Shown here: piece by piece, positions 1 to 5,046 of the stretch | Numbering within the stretch: the stretch's first letter is position 1 | How the letters are laid out: every line of letters begins with the position of its first letter | Assembly (NCBI GenBank): GCA_028287545.1 | Contig: JAQBPL010000080.1 | Location: forward strand, 1 to 5,046 | Reading direction: 5' to 3' | Length of the DNA stretch: 5,046 nucleotides | From: Vulcanimicrobiota bacterium | Lineage (GTDB): Bacteria > Eremiobacterota > Eremiobacteria > Baltobacterales > Baltobacteraceae | Program-made: the position numbers and the translations under genes | Notes under the pieces: model-generated | The model's input: the letters and a program-made list of their open reading frames with translations, nothing else | Told to the model about the DNA's origin: nothing | Database searches by the model: none

Positions 1-1
1 G

Positions 2-220
2 TTACTTGATGCCTTCTTTGGTTCGCTTGTAGGGGATTTTGCCGGAGCGGACTTCGTTGAAGGCGGTCGAGACGGGTTTGTTCGGGTTCACGCGCTCGGT
101 GAGGGGCGGGGCGCCGTTGTTGAGCTGCTTGGCTCGCTTCGTGACGACGTTGACCAAGGAGAACTTCGAGTCGACGTGCTTGAGCAGCCCGTCGAGATCG
201 CCGAATACGCTGTCGCTCAT
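2..220 (-). CDS. rpoZ: DNA-directed RNA polymerase omega subunit
   Basis: The 72-residue product is the omega subunit of RNA polymerase, which binds the beta' subunit and helps core enzyme assembly and stability. Family knowledge: omega proteins share a block of the type 'RF-LV--A--RARQL', then a stretch near 'NK-V--A--EI--GKI'. Both are visible: SKFSLVNVVTKRAKQL at residues 18-33 and NPNKPVSTAFNEVRSGKI at residues 45-62. A basic tail (YKRTKEGIK) follows. The length is within the short end of the family. The ATG start lies 3 nt after the gmk stop, and a GGAAGA Shine-Dalgarno-like site (231-236, inside the end of gmk) lies 10 nt upstream, so the gene is very probably co-transcribed with gmk and translationally coupled to it. 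The TAA stop is at 2-4, so any following gene of the operon is outside the window. The N-terminal 17 residues are divergent from typical omega proteins. Confidence 0.93.
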   Translation of the reverse strand: MSDSVFGDLDGLLKHVDSKFSLVNVVTKRAKQLNNGAPPLTERVNPNKPVSTAFNEVRSGKIPYKRTKEGIK

Positions 221-223
221 GTG

Positions 224-841
224 TTAGCTGTCTTCCAATTCTTTGAGTCGGTTGTCGGGGTAACGATGGATGCGATACCGTTCGGCTCGCACGATCGCTT
301 CGAGCAGGTCGACCGCCCCTTGCGGCTGCGCCTCTTCGTTGATCACCAGGTAGTCGAAGTGCCGCACGAAGGTGAACTCTTCGTGCGCGATCTCCAGCCG
401 TGAGGTGATCTGCTCGTTGGTTTCGGTGCGCCGCGCCTCGAGGCGAGAGCGCAGGTGCGAGAACTTGTCGGGGACGATGAAGATGAGGACGGCGTCCCCG
501 AACGCGCGCTTGACGGCAAGCGCTCCGTTGACTTCCGGCTTCGAGACGACGTCGTAGCCGGCCCGAAGGGCTTCATCGATGAACGAGCGCGGGGTTCCGT
601 AGAGGTTCCCGTTGTACTCGCGCGTCTCGAGAAATCCGCCGGCGGCGCGACGGCGTTCGAACTCCGCCCGGTCGAGAAAGAAGTAGTCGACGCCGTCGCG
701 CTCGCCGGCGCGCGGCTGGCGGGTCGTGGCGGAAACGGAGTACAAGAGCCGCTCGTGACGGGCCTTGAGACCCTCCACCAACGTGTCCTTCCCCGCTCCT
801 GACGGGCCCGACACGACGAACAACAGACCGGGCCCGGTCAG
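224..841 (-). CDS. gmk: Guanylate kinase, probably initiated at CTG
   Basis: Guanylate kinase makes GDP from GMP and ATP in cytoplasmic purine nucleotide synthesis. From the proposed start the protein has 205 residues, the usual bacterial length. Visible motifs are the P-loop GPSGAGKD (12-19), the GMP-binding block SATTRQPRAGERDG (37-50) with Ser37, Arg41 and Arg44, Tyr53, Glu72 in GGFLETRE, Tyr81 and Thr83 in NLYGTP, the lid-side arginines in RLEARRTETNEQ, and FDYLVIN near the C-terminus. Start choice: the open frame extends upstream to 1042 but then runs antisense through rqcH, and it has no ATG or GTG near the homologous N-terminus. A perfect AGGAGGT at 849-855 is 7 nt before CTG (839-841), giving a typical N-terminus (fMet)TGPGLLFVVSGPSG. 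An in-frame TTG at 821-823 is the alternative but has no close Shine-Dalgarno. Odd points: Asp19 follows the P-loop Lys, as in PhnN-type kinases, and the usual 'EIEVQGA/DIDxQGA' block reads KPEVNGA. The overall pattern still favours Gmk, as does rpoZ immediately downstream. Confidence 0.92.
   Translation of the reverse strand: MTGPGLLFVVSGPSGAGKDTLVEGLKARHERLLYSVSATTRQPRAGERDGVDYFFLDRAEFERRRAAGGFLETREYNGNLYGTPRSFIDEALRAGYDVVSKPEVNGALAVKRAFGDAVLIFIVPDKFSHLRSRLEARRTETNEQITSRLEIAHEEFTFVRHFDYLVINEEAQPQGAVDLLEAIVRAERYRIHRYPDNRLKELEDS
826..839. repeat. 14-bp perfect palindrome over the gmk start
   Basis: GACCGGGCCCGGTC equals its own reverse complement. On the gmk transcript it begins at the last base of the proposed CTG start codon and covers codons 2-5 (Thr-Gly-Pro-Gly). 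The RNA could form a five-pair G/C-rich hairpin with a GGCC loop. Two inferred roles are possible: a structure that reduces initiation at this start, or a dimeric protein-binding site. In GC-rich DNA it may also be chance plus the codons for TGPG. Confidence 0.55.
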
Positions 842-910
842 AACGCCTACCTCCTCTTCGGGGCCAAACCGGATAAATACGCAGACGCCGGGAAAGCACC
901 TCCCCGCCTT
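842..910. promoter_or_regulatory. Divergent spacer between gmk-rpoZ and rqcH, probable promoters
   Basis: These 69 nt separate divergent genes, so both the gmk-rpoZ operon and rqcH should have promoters here or just inside the opposite gene. The only A/T-rich core is GGATAAATAC at 871-880. On the minus strand it reads GTATTTATCC and contains a TATTTA-like -10 element about 33 nt before the gmk start. On the plus strand ATAAAT at 873-878 could be a -10 for rqcH. No convincing TTGACA-like -35 is found at 16-18 nt from either. The assignment as a promoter zone rests on gene arrangement more than on sequence. Confidence 0.35.
849..855 (-). promoter_or_regulatory. Strong Shine-Dalgarno that sets the gmk CTG start
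   Basis: Read on the minus strand this is AGGAGGT, a full match to the anti-Shine-Dalgarno core, preceded by GAAG. The spacing to CTG at 839-841 is 7 nt, which is optimal. No ATG, GTG or TTG in any minus-strand frame that leads into gmk lies at a comparable distance. The codons in the gmk frame between the site and CTG are GTA, GGC and GTT. The site is therefore the main evidence for non-canonical initiation of gmk at CTG. Confidence 0.7.
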
Positions 911-2638
911 ATGACGACTGATTGGATCCTGATCCGGTGCGCGGCGGCCGAAATCGAGCACGCGCTGCGCGGGGGACGGGTGACCGACGTCGGGCTGCTC
1001 GACGACGGGCGGGTGGCGGTCCGCTTCGGCGGCCTGCGGCACGGCAAGGGCGACGCGAAGGGCCGCTCCCAGGTGACCCTGGCCGCCGATCCGTTCGGAG
1101 CGCCGCCGGTCGTCACGCTCGAGGACCTCGAGCTCGCGCTCGCCGTCGACCCGGGCTGGCTGCGGACGGTCTCGACCACCCTGCGGGGGATGCGCCTGCT
1201 CTCGGTGCGGGCCCGTCCGGGCGATCGGGTGCTCGTGCTGACGTTCGGCACGGCGTCCCGCTTCGGGGTCGAGAGCGAGTCGCGCTTCGTGCTCGAGCTC
1301 GTGCCGCGGTACGGCAATGTCGTGCTGCTGCGCGACCGGGTCGTCGTCGCGGCGGCCAAGCAGTTTTCTCCGGCCGAAAACGAGGCGCGCTCGGTGCAGG
1401 TCGGACTACCCTACGAGCCGCCGCCGCTCCAGGCGGCGACGCTCGACCTCGCCGGCTTCACCCAGGCCCTCGAAGGAAGCGATGCCAAGGCTCGCAGCCG
1501 GGCACTCGGCGGCTATCTCCCCGAGCTGCCGCGCCTGCTCGCCGTTTCGCTCGCGACCGAGGCGGAGACGAAGCCGTGGAGGTCGGCCGCGGAACTCGCG
1601 GCCTGGCTCGAGGCTCGCGCTCGCGCCCTCATCGAGGCAGCCAAGGGCGACGCCGCCGAACGCGGGGACATCCACGTCTACCGCGACGAGCGCGGCGCGA
1701 TCGTCGCGGCGCACGTCTTTCCGCTCACGCTGGCGACCCCGGCTGCACATACGACCTCCTCGTCGCTGCTCGGCGTCTTCGCCGAGGCGCGCGCTGCCGC
1801 GCTGCGCGTGCAGCGGGGCGACGCGACGGAACGCCGCCGCGCCGCGCTGCTGGCGCGCGTCGCACGCCGGCTGCGCGCGACGGAGGAGGAGCTCGCGTCG
1901 GTCGCGGTCCGATCGGCCGACGACGCGGAACGCGAACGCCTGCGCACCAGCGGCGACGCGCTCTATACGCACGCGCACGAGATCGCCGCCGGCGCGACCT
2001 CGTTCGTCCCCGCGACCAACGCGGCGCTGCGCATCGAACTCGATCCCGACCTCGACGCGAAGGAGAACGCGCAACGCTACTACGCGCGCTATCGCAAAGC
2101 GGCCGACGCCCTGCCGCATCTCGAGCGGCGCCGCGCCGCGCTAGTCGGCCGTCGCGAAGCGCTCGACGTGCTCGCGTTCGAAGCGGAGCGCGCCGACGCG
2201 GCGACGCTCCCCGAACTCGAGGCGGCTCTCGACGCGCTCGAAGGGCGTCCGCCGCAGCGCGGTGCCGCGGCCGCCTCCCGCAAGCGCGCGCCGCTGCGCA
2301 TCGAACGGCCGTCGGGAGCGCGCATCTACGTCGGCCGCTCGCCGCGCGAAAACGATGAGGTCACGTTCCGGATCGCGCGCCCCGACGACCTGTGGTTTCA
2401 CGCGCGCGGCATGCCCGGATCGCACGTCGTGCTGCAGGCGCCGCCCGGGTCGGGTCCGGCGCCGGACGATGTTGATGCGGCGGCCGATCTGGCCGCGACG
2501 CACAGCAAGGGGCGCGCTGCGCCGCGCGTGGACGTCGACTACACCCAGCGCAAACACGTGCGCAAGCAGCGCGACGGCGGTCCGGGCCTGGTGTGGTACA
2601 CCAACGCGCAAACCTGCGTCGGCCGCCCCGCGAGCTGA
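911..2638 (+). CDS. rqcH: RqcH-type NFACT protein of ribosome-associated quality control
   Basis: This 575-residue protein belongs to the NFACT family (Rqc2/NEMF/RqcH; older name fibronectin-binding protein FbpA). Bacterial RqcH binds stalled 50S subunits carrying a peptidyl-tRNA and directs alanine tailing of the nascent chain for degradation. Its length matches RqcH of Bacillus, about 570 residues. Domains seen: NFACT-N at about 1-170 with the early HALRGGRVTDV segment; the Asp105-Arg106 pair in PGDRVLVLTF, in the place of the 'DR' motif needed for tRNA binding and tailing; a helical middle region at about 175-250; charged, Ala/Arg/Glu-rich helical segments at about 285-345 and 385-445 that look like the coiled-coil arms; then NFACT-R at about 462-575 with IYVGRSPRENDEVT, DDLWFHARGMPGSHVVL, VDYTQRKHVRK and GPGLVWYTN. 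The ATG is the first in frame, with only a weak GGAAAG (891-896) upstream. Its TGA is 8 nt from the convergent HPt gene. No RqcP gene is visible nearby. Retained key residues suggest an active protein. Confidence 0.92.
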   Translation: MTTDWILIRCAAAEIEHALRGGRVTDVGLLDDGRVAVRFGGLRHGKGDAKGRSQVTLAADPFGAPPVVTLEDLELALAVDPGWLRTVSTTLRGMRLLSVRARPGDRVLVLTFGTASRFGVESESRFVLELVPRYGNVVLLRDRVVVAAAKQFSPAENEARSVQVGLPYEPPPLQAATLDLAGFTQALEGSDAKARSRALGGYLPELPRLLAVSLATEAETKPWRSAAELAAWLEARARALIEAAKGDAAERGDIHVYRDERGAIVAAHVFPLTLATPAAHTTSSSLLGVFAEARAAALRVQRGDATERRRAALLARVARRLRATEEELASVAVRSADDAERERLRTSGDALYTHAHEIAAGATSFVPATNAALRIELDPDLDAKENAQRYYARYRKAADALPHLERRRAALVGRREALDVLAFEAERADAATLPELEAALDALEGRPPQRGAAAASRKRAPLRIERPSGARIYVGRSPRENDEVTFRIARPDDLWFHARGMPGSHVVLQAPPGSGPAPDDVDAAADLAATHSKGRAAPRVDVDYTQRKHVRKQRDGGPGLVWYTNAQTCVGRPAS

Positions 2639-2663
2639 GCGCCGGTTTAGCCTAAGGCGGCGC
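2639..2663. terminator. Dyad hairpin at a convergent gene junction, possible bidirectional terminator
   Basis: The element is symmetric about base 2651. GCGCCG (2639-2644) pairs with CGGCGC (2658-2663), and TTAG (2647-2650) pairs with CTAA (2652-2655). One G-G mismatch and one T/G pair (a wobble pair in plus-strand RNA) lie between the two blocks. It starts directly after the rqcH TGA and contains the HPt TAA (2647-2649), so it can fold at the end of both transcripts. There is no T-run on either side, so it is not a classical intrinsic terminator. It may instead stabilise 3' ends, act with Rho, or bind a protein. Confidence 0.45.
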
Positions 2664-3012
2664 GGTAGGCGCGAACCTCGGCGGCGACGCGCGCGTACGC
2701 GGCGTCGATGGCGTCGGCGCTCTCGCGCGCGCCGGAGAGATCGCCCTCGCGAGCGCGCTCGTCGAGCGCGGAGGCCAAGCCCATCACGACGTTCGCGCCG
2801 ATGTTGCCGGAGCTGCCTTTGATCGAATGCGCCGCGCGCCGAACGACCTCGGCGTCGCCGCGCGCGATGCCGTCGGCGAGGGCAAGCCGATGCTTCGCCC
2901 CCGTCTCCAGCGCCAAGTCGAGCAAGTCCGCGATCCCCGCGGCATCGTCTTCGAACGCCTCGACGAGGCGCGAAAGATCGAGAATCTGGCTATCCGGCAA
3001 CACCGATTCCAT
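2647..3012 (-). CDS. Stand-alone HPt phosphotransfer protein
   Basis: The 121-residue product is a histidine phosphotransfer (HPt) domain, which carries a phosphoryl group from the receiver of a hybrid kinase to a downstream response regulator. The phospho-accepting His is residue 62 in RRAAHSIKGSSGNIGA, which closely matches the family signature 'AH-LKGs--n-Ga'. The rest is Ala/Leu/Glu-rich and predicted to form the usual helical bundle, with no other domain. Start choice: the ATG at 3010-3012 gives an overlap of 23 nt with the kinase gene (stop 2990-2992). GTG at 3003 and GTG at 3036 are alternatives, and none has a strong Shine-Dalgarno, which fits translational coupling to the kinase. In many hybrid kinases (BarA, ArcB, EvgS types) HPt is the C-terminal domain of the same polypeptide. 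Here it follows receiver 2 directly but one nucleotide out of phase. The kinase is the obvious phosphate donor; the final regulator is not visible. Confidence 0.88.
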   Translation of the reverse strand: MESVLPDSQILDLSRLVEAFEDDAAGIADLLDLALETGAKHRLALADGIARGDAEVVRRAAHSIKGSSGNIGANVVMGLASALDERAREGDLSGARESADAIDAAYARVAAEVRAYRAALG

Positions 3013-5046
3013 CCACGTAACGTTCCACGGCCGCACGCAGCGCCGCCAGCTGCACGGGTTTCGCGAGGTAGTCGTCCATCCCCGCAGCCAGACACTCTTC
3101 GCGGTCTCCCTCGAGGGCGTTCGCCGTCATCGCCACGATCGGGATGTGCCTTCCGCTGCCGGCTTCGACGCGGCGAATCTCGCGGGTCGCTTCGAACCCG
3201 TCGACGTCCGGCATCTGGCAATCCATCAGCACCAGCCCGTAGTCGCCCCGCCCGACGGCGTCGATCGCCTCGCGGCCGTTGGTGACCGCGTCGGCGGAGT
3301 AGCCGATCTTCTTCAGCTGCTGCAACGCCAGCTTGCGATTCACCGGATTGTCTTCGGCGATTAAGATCAGCAGCGTGTCGTGCCGCAGGGGCAGCTCCTG
3401 GGTATCGGCCTGCCGCGCACCGGCTTGGACGGTGCCTCCAATCGCCGAGACCAGCGCGTCGTGGAGGATCGCCTGACGGATCGGTTTGCGCACGACGGCG
3501 GCGAAGCCGCGCGCCCGCGCGTCGACGGCGGCGGAGGCTTCTTCCGCCCCGGTGACCAGCACTATCGGGACCATCTCGAGCCCGGCGAGCGCGCGCATCC
3601 GCGTCGCAAAAGCGTAGGCGTCGCCGGCGGCGCGCCGGTCGACGAGGATCGCGTCGAAGGGACTGTGCCGCGACGCCATTGCGCGCGCGAGCTCGAACGC
3701 GTGCGCGGCGTTCGCCGTGCTCGACGCGACCGCGCCCCAAGCCAGGAGGTACTGGTCGACGACTTGCCGCGCGACGGTCTCCTCGTCGACGACCAGAATC
3801 CGCATCCCGCGCAGCGCGTCCGCGCCTTCGCGCTCGTCCTCGAGAACCCGCGGCAGCGGGATCGTGAACCAGAACGTGGAGCCGCGTCCGAGGCTGCTGT
3901 CGAAACCGATCCGGCCGCCCATGAGCTCCACGATGCGGCGCGAGATCGACAGGCCCAGGCCCGTGCCGCCGAACCGGCGGCGCGTCGACTGATCGGCTTG
4001 ACGGAACGGCTCGAACAGCCGCTCCGCGACGGCCGGCGCGATTCCCGGTCCGGTATCGGTCACCGAGAAATGCAAGAACGCGTCGTCGCCGTCGATGTGA
4101 TCGACGACGGCGCGCACCGTCACGCTGCCGCCGGCGGTGAACTTCACGGCGTTGCCGAGCAGGTTCAAGAGCACCTGACGCAGCCGGTCGGCATCGCCGA
4201 TCACGCGCCGCGGGACGTCGGGCGCGACGTACGTCGAGAGCGAGAGTCCTTTCTTGCGGGCCGCGGCGGCCAAGATGTCGGTGGCGTTCTCGACCGCGAC
4301 GACCGGCGAGAACGGGACCGCTTCGAGATCCATGCGGCCCGCTTCGATCTTCGAGAAGTCGAGGATGTCGTTGACGATCGCGAGCAGCGACTCGGCCGAA
4401 TCGCGCACCGTCATCGCGTAATCGTGCGCCTCTTCGGAGAGCGGGGTCTGCATCAGCAGCTCCGACATGCCGACGACCGCATTGATCGGCGTGCGGATTT
4501 CGTGGCTCATCGTGGCGAGAAACTGCGCCTTCACGTCTGCCGCTTCGATCGCGCGGTCGTGCGCCGCGCGGATCGCTTCTTGGGCACTCTTGCGCTGGGT
4601 GATGTCGCGGACGATGAGGATCGTCTCGGCGAGGTCGCGCGCCATGTCGCGGCCGCGCGCAAGCTCGATCGGAAAGACGTTATCGTGCAGATCGCGGCCC
4701 TCGGTTTCGACTACGGCCGCGTCCGGCATCGACGTCACCTCCGCGAAGTCGGGGATCAGCCGCGAGATCGGCGTACCGGTGAGGTCTTCCGCGGCGAAAC
4801 CGAACATCGCGGCCGCTGCCGGATTCACCGAGACGACGCTGCCGCGCAGATCGACCACGATGAGCGCGTCTGTCACGCCGTTGACGATACCGCGCAGCCG
4901 GCGCTCGCTGCGCGCCAGGACGTGCGTGAGGCTGTTCGTTTCGACCAGCAGCGCGAAGACGAGGAACGTCGTCGCGATAACGATGTCGATTCGCGAGAGA
5001 TACCAGCCGACGGTGTATCGCCCGCCTCCGACCGCGTTGATCAGCG
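2990..5046 (-). CDS. Membrane-bound hybrid histidine kinase, PAS-HisKA-HATPase-REC-REC (5' end missing)
   Basis: The frame is open to the window edge, so the N-terminus is missing; 684 residues are visible (residue 1 = codon 5044-5042). Residues 1-35 hold GGGRYTVGWYLSR followed by a hydrophobic helix (IVIATTFLVFALLVE), resembling the last part of a MASE-type (MASE4-like) multi-helix membrane sensor. A short basic linker, RSERRLRGI, leads to a PAS domain (about 57-147). HisKA has SHEIRTP with phospho-His181. The HATPase domain has N298 in NLLGNAVKF, the G1 box DTGPGI, and the G2 box GGTGLGLS at 359-366. Receiver 1 (about 413-536) keeps an acidic pocket (D420), D469, T498 and K520, but the usual MP--DG after the Asp is replaced by RRAAGDA. 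Receiver 2 (about 557-678) is canonical: E564/D565, D608 in MDCQMPDVDG, T640, K662. A GTG at 4876 falls inside the PAS start and is not the true start. The role is sensing at the membrane, autophosphorylation, and relay through receiver 2 to the overlapping HPt protein. The signal is unknown. Confidence 0.93.
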   Translation of the reverse strand, partial: LINAVGGGRYTVGWYLSRIDIVIATTFLVFALLVETNSLTHVLARSERRLRGIVNGVTDALIVVDLRGSVVSVNPAAAAMFGFAAEDLTGTPISRLIPDFAEVTSMPDAAVVETEGRDLHDNVFPIELARGRDMARDLAETILIVRDITQRKSAQEAIRAAHDRAIEAADVKAQFLATMSHEIRTPINAVVGMSELLMQTPLSEEAHDYAMTVRDSAESLLAIVNDILDFSKIEAGRMDLEAVPFSPVVAVENATDILAAAARKKGLSLSTYVAPDVPRRVIGDADRLRQVLLNLLGNAVKFTAGGSVTVRAVVDHIDGDDAFLHFSVTDTGPGIAPAVAERLFEPFRQADQSTRRRFGGTGLGLSISRRIVELMGGRIGFDSSLGRGSTFWFTIPLPRVLEDEREGADALRGMRILVVDEETVARQVVDQYLLAWGAVASSTANAAHAFELARAMASRHSPFDAILVDRRAAGDAYAFATRMRALAGLEMVPIVLVTGAEEASAAVDARARGFAAVVRKPIRQAILHDALVSAIGGTVQAGARQADTQELPLRHDTLLILIAEDNPVNRKLALQQLKKIGYSADAVTNGREAIDAVGRGDYGLVLMDCQMPDVDGFEATREIRRVEAGSGRHIPIVAMTANALEGDREECLAAGMDDYLAKPVQLAALRAAVERYVDGIGVAG

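Noticed and set aside
842..1042. A longer gmk start at GTG 1042, adding 67 residues
   Set aside because: The extra part is antisense to rqcH, has no Gmk homology and would bypass the perfect Shine-Dalgarno at 849-855; the length would be 272 in place of the usual 205 or so.
1406..2119. A 237-codon minus-strand open frame antisense to rqcH
   Set aside because: It has no recognisable motif and mirrors the codon bias of rqcH; the rqcH frame carries the conserved NFACT domains.
922..2358. A 478-codon open frame on the plus strand inside rqcH
   Set aside because: The translation is Arg/Ala/Gly-rich and low in complexity with no domain; it is an out-of-frame shadow of the rqcH coding sequence in GC-rich DNA.
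2708..3364. A 218-codon plus-strand frame antisense to HPt and receiver 2
   Set aside because: It shows no family motif, and its existence is explained by codon bias of the opposite strand.
2784..3740. A 318-codon minus-strand frame across the kinase receivers and HPt
   Set aside because: It is Arg/Ala-rich and out of frame with both recognised proteins, whose motifs are intact in their own frames; it is a shadow frame.
2990..4876. A soluble 628-residue kinase starting at GTG 4876
   Set aside because: The frame stays open to the window edge and encodes a hydrophobic helix and linker upstream; the GTG lies at the first strand of the PAS domain (NGVTDALIVVD).
1..5046. tRNA, rRNA, CRISPR array, insertion sequence or prophage signatures
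   Set aside because: I found no clover-leaf-like sequence, repeated spacer pattern, terminal inverted repeats or transposase/integrase motif; the whole window is accounted for by five genes and short spacers.

Overview
The window is a gene-dense, GC-rich stretch of bacterial chromosome. It holds four complete genes and one gene cut by the right edge, with no stretch over 300 bases lacking a gene. There are no RNA genes, transposons or CRISPR arrays. Codon use has the strong G/C third-position bias of a high-GC organism, and the long open frames on other strands are by-products of that bias. The gmk-rpoZ pair, the short omega subunit and a full-length RqcH/NFACT protein indicate a bacterium. 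A non-proteobacterial high-GC lineage (for example Eremiobacterota or a similar phylum) is my guess from general flavour only; I could not test it.

Layout, left to right. Positions 2-841 on the minus strand carry gmk (guanylate kinase) followed 3 nt later by rpoZ (RNA polymerase omega), a common bacterial pairing. The best-supported start of gmk is a rare CTG codon, 7 nt after a perfect AGGAGGT, and a 14-bp perfect palindrome overlaps that start. A 69-nt divergent spacer (842-910) separates gmk from the plus-strand gene at 911-2638, an RqcH-type NFACT protein of bacterial ribosome-associated quality control.

The plus-strand gene converges on a minus-strand signalling pair. The two stop codons are 8 nt apart, and a near-perfect 25-nt inverted repeat (2639-2663) sits exactly on the junction. 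The signalling pair is a membrane-anchored hybrid histidine kinase, entering from the right edge and ending at 2990, and a separate HPt phosphotransfer protein (2647-3012) that overlaps the 3' end of the kinase by 23 nt. The visible kinase order is end of a membrane sensor domain (MASE-like), PAS, HisKA, HATPase, receiver 1 (atypical), receiver 2 (canonical). With the HPt protein this gives most of a His-Asp-His-Asp phosphorelay; the final output regulator is not in the window.

Most of the window is conserved housekeeping and signalling machinery. I see no clearly new biological system. The points worth a second look are the CTG/palindrome start of gmk, altered active-site residues in Gmk, the split and overlapping HPt, the atypical first receiver, and the dyad element between the convergent genes.
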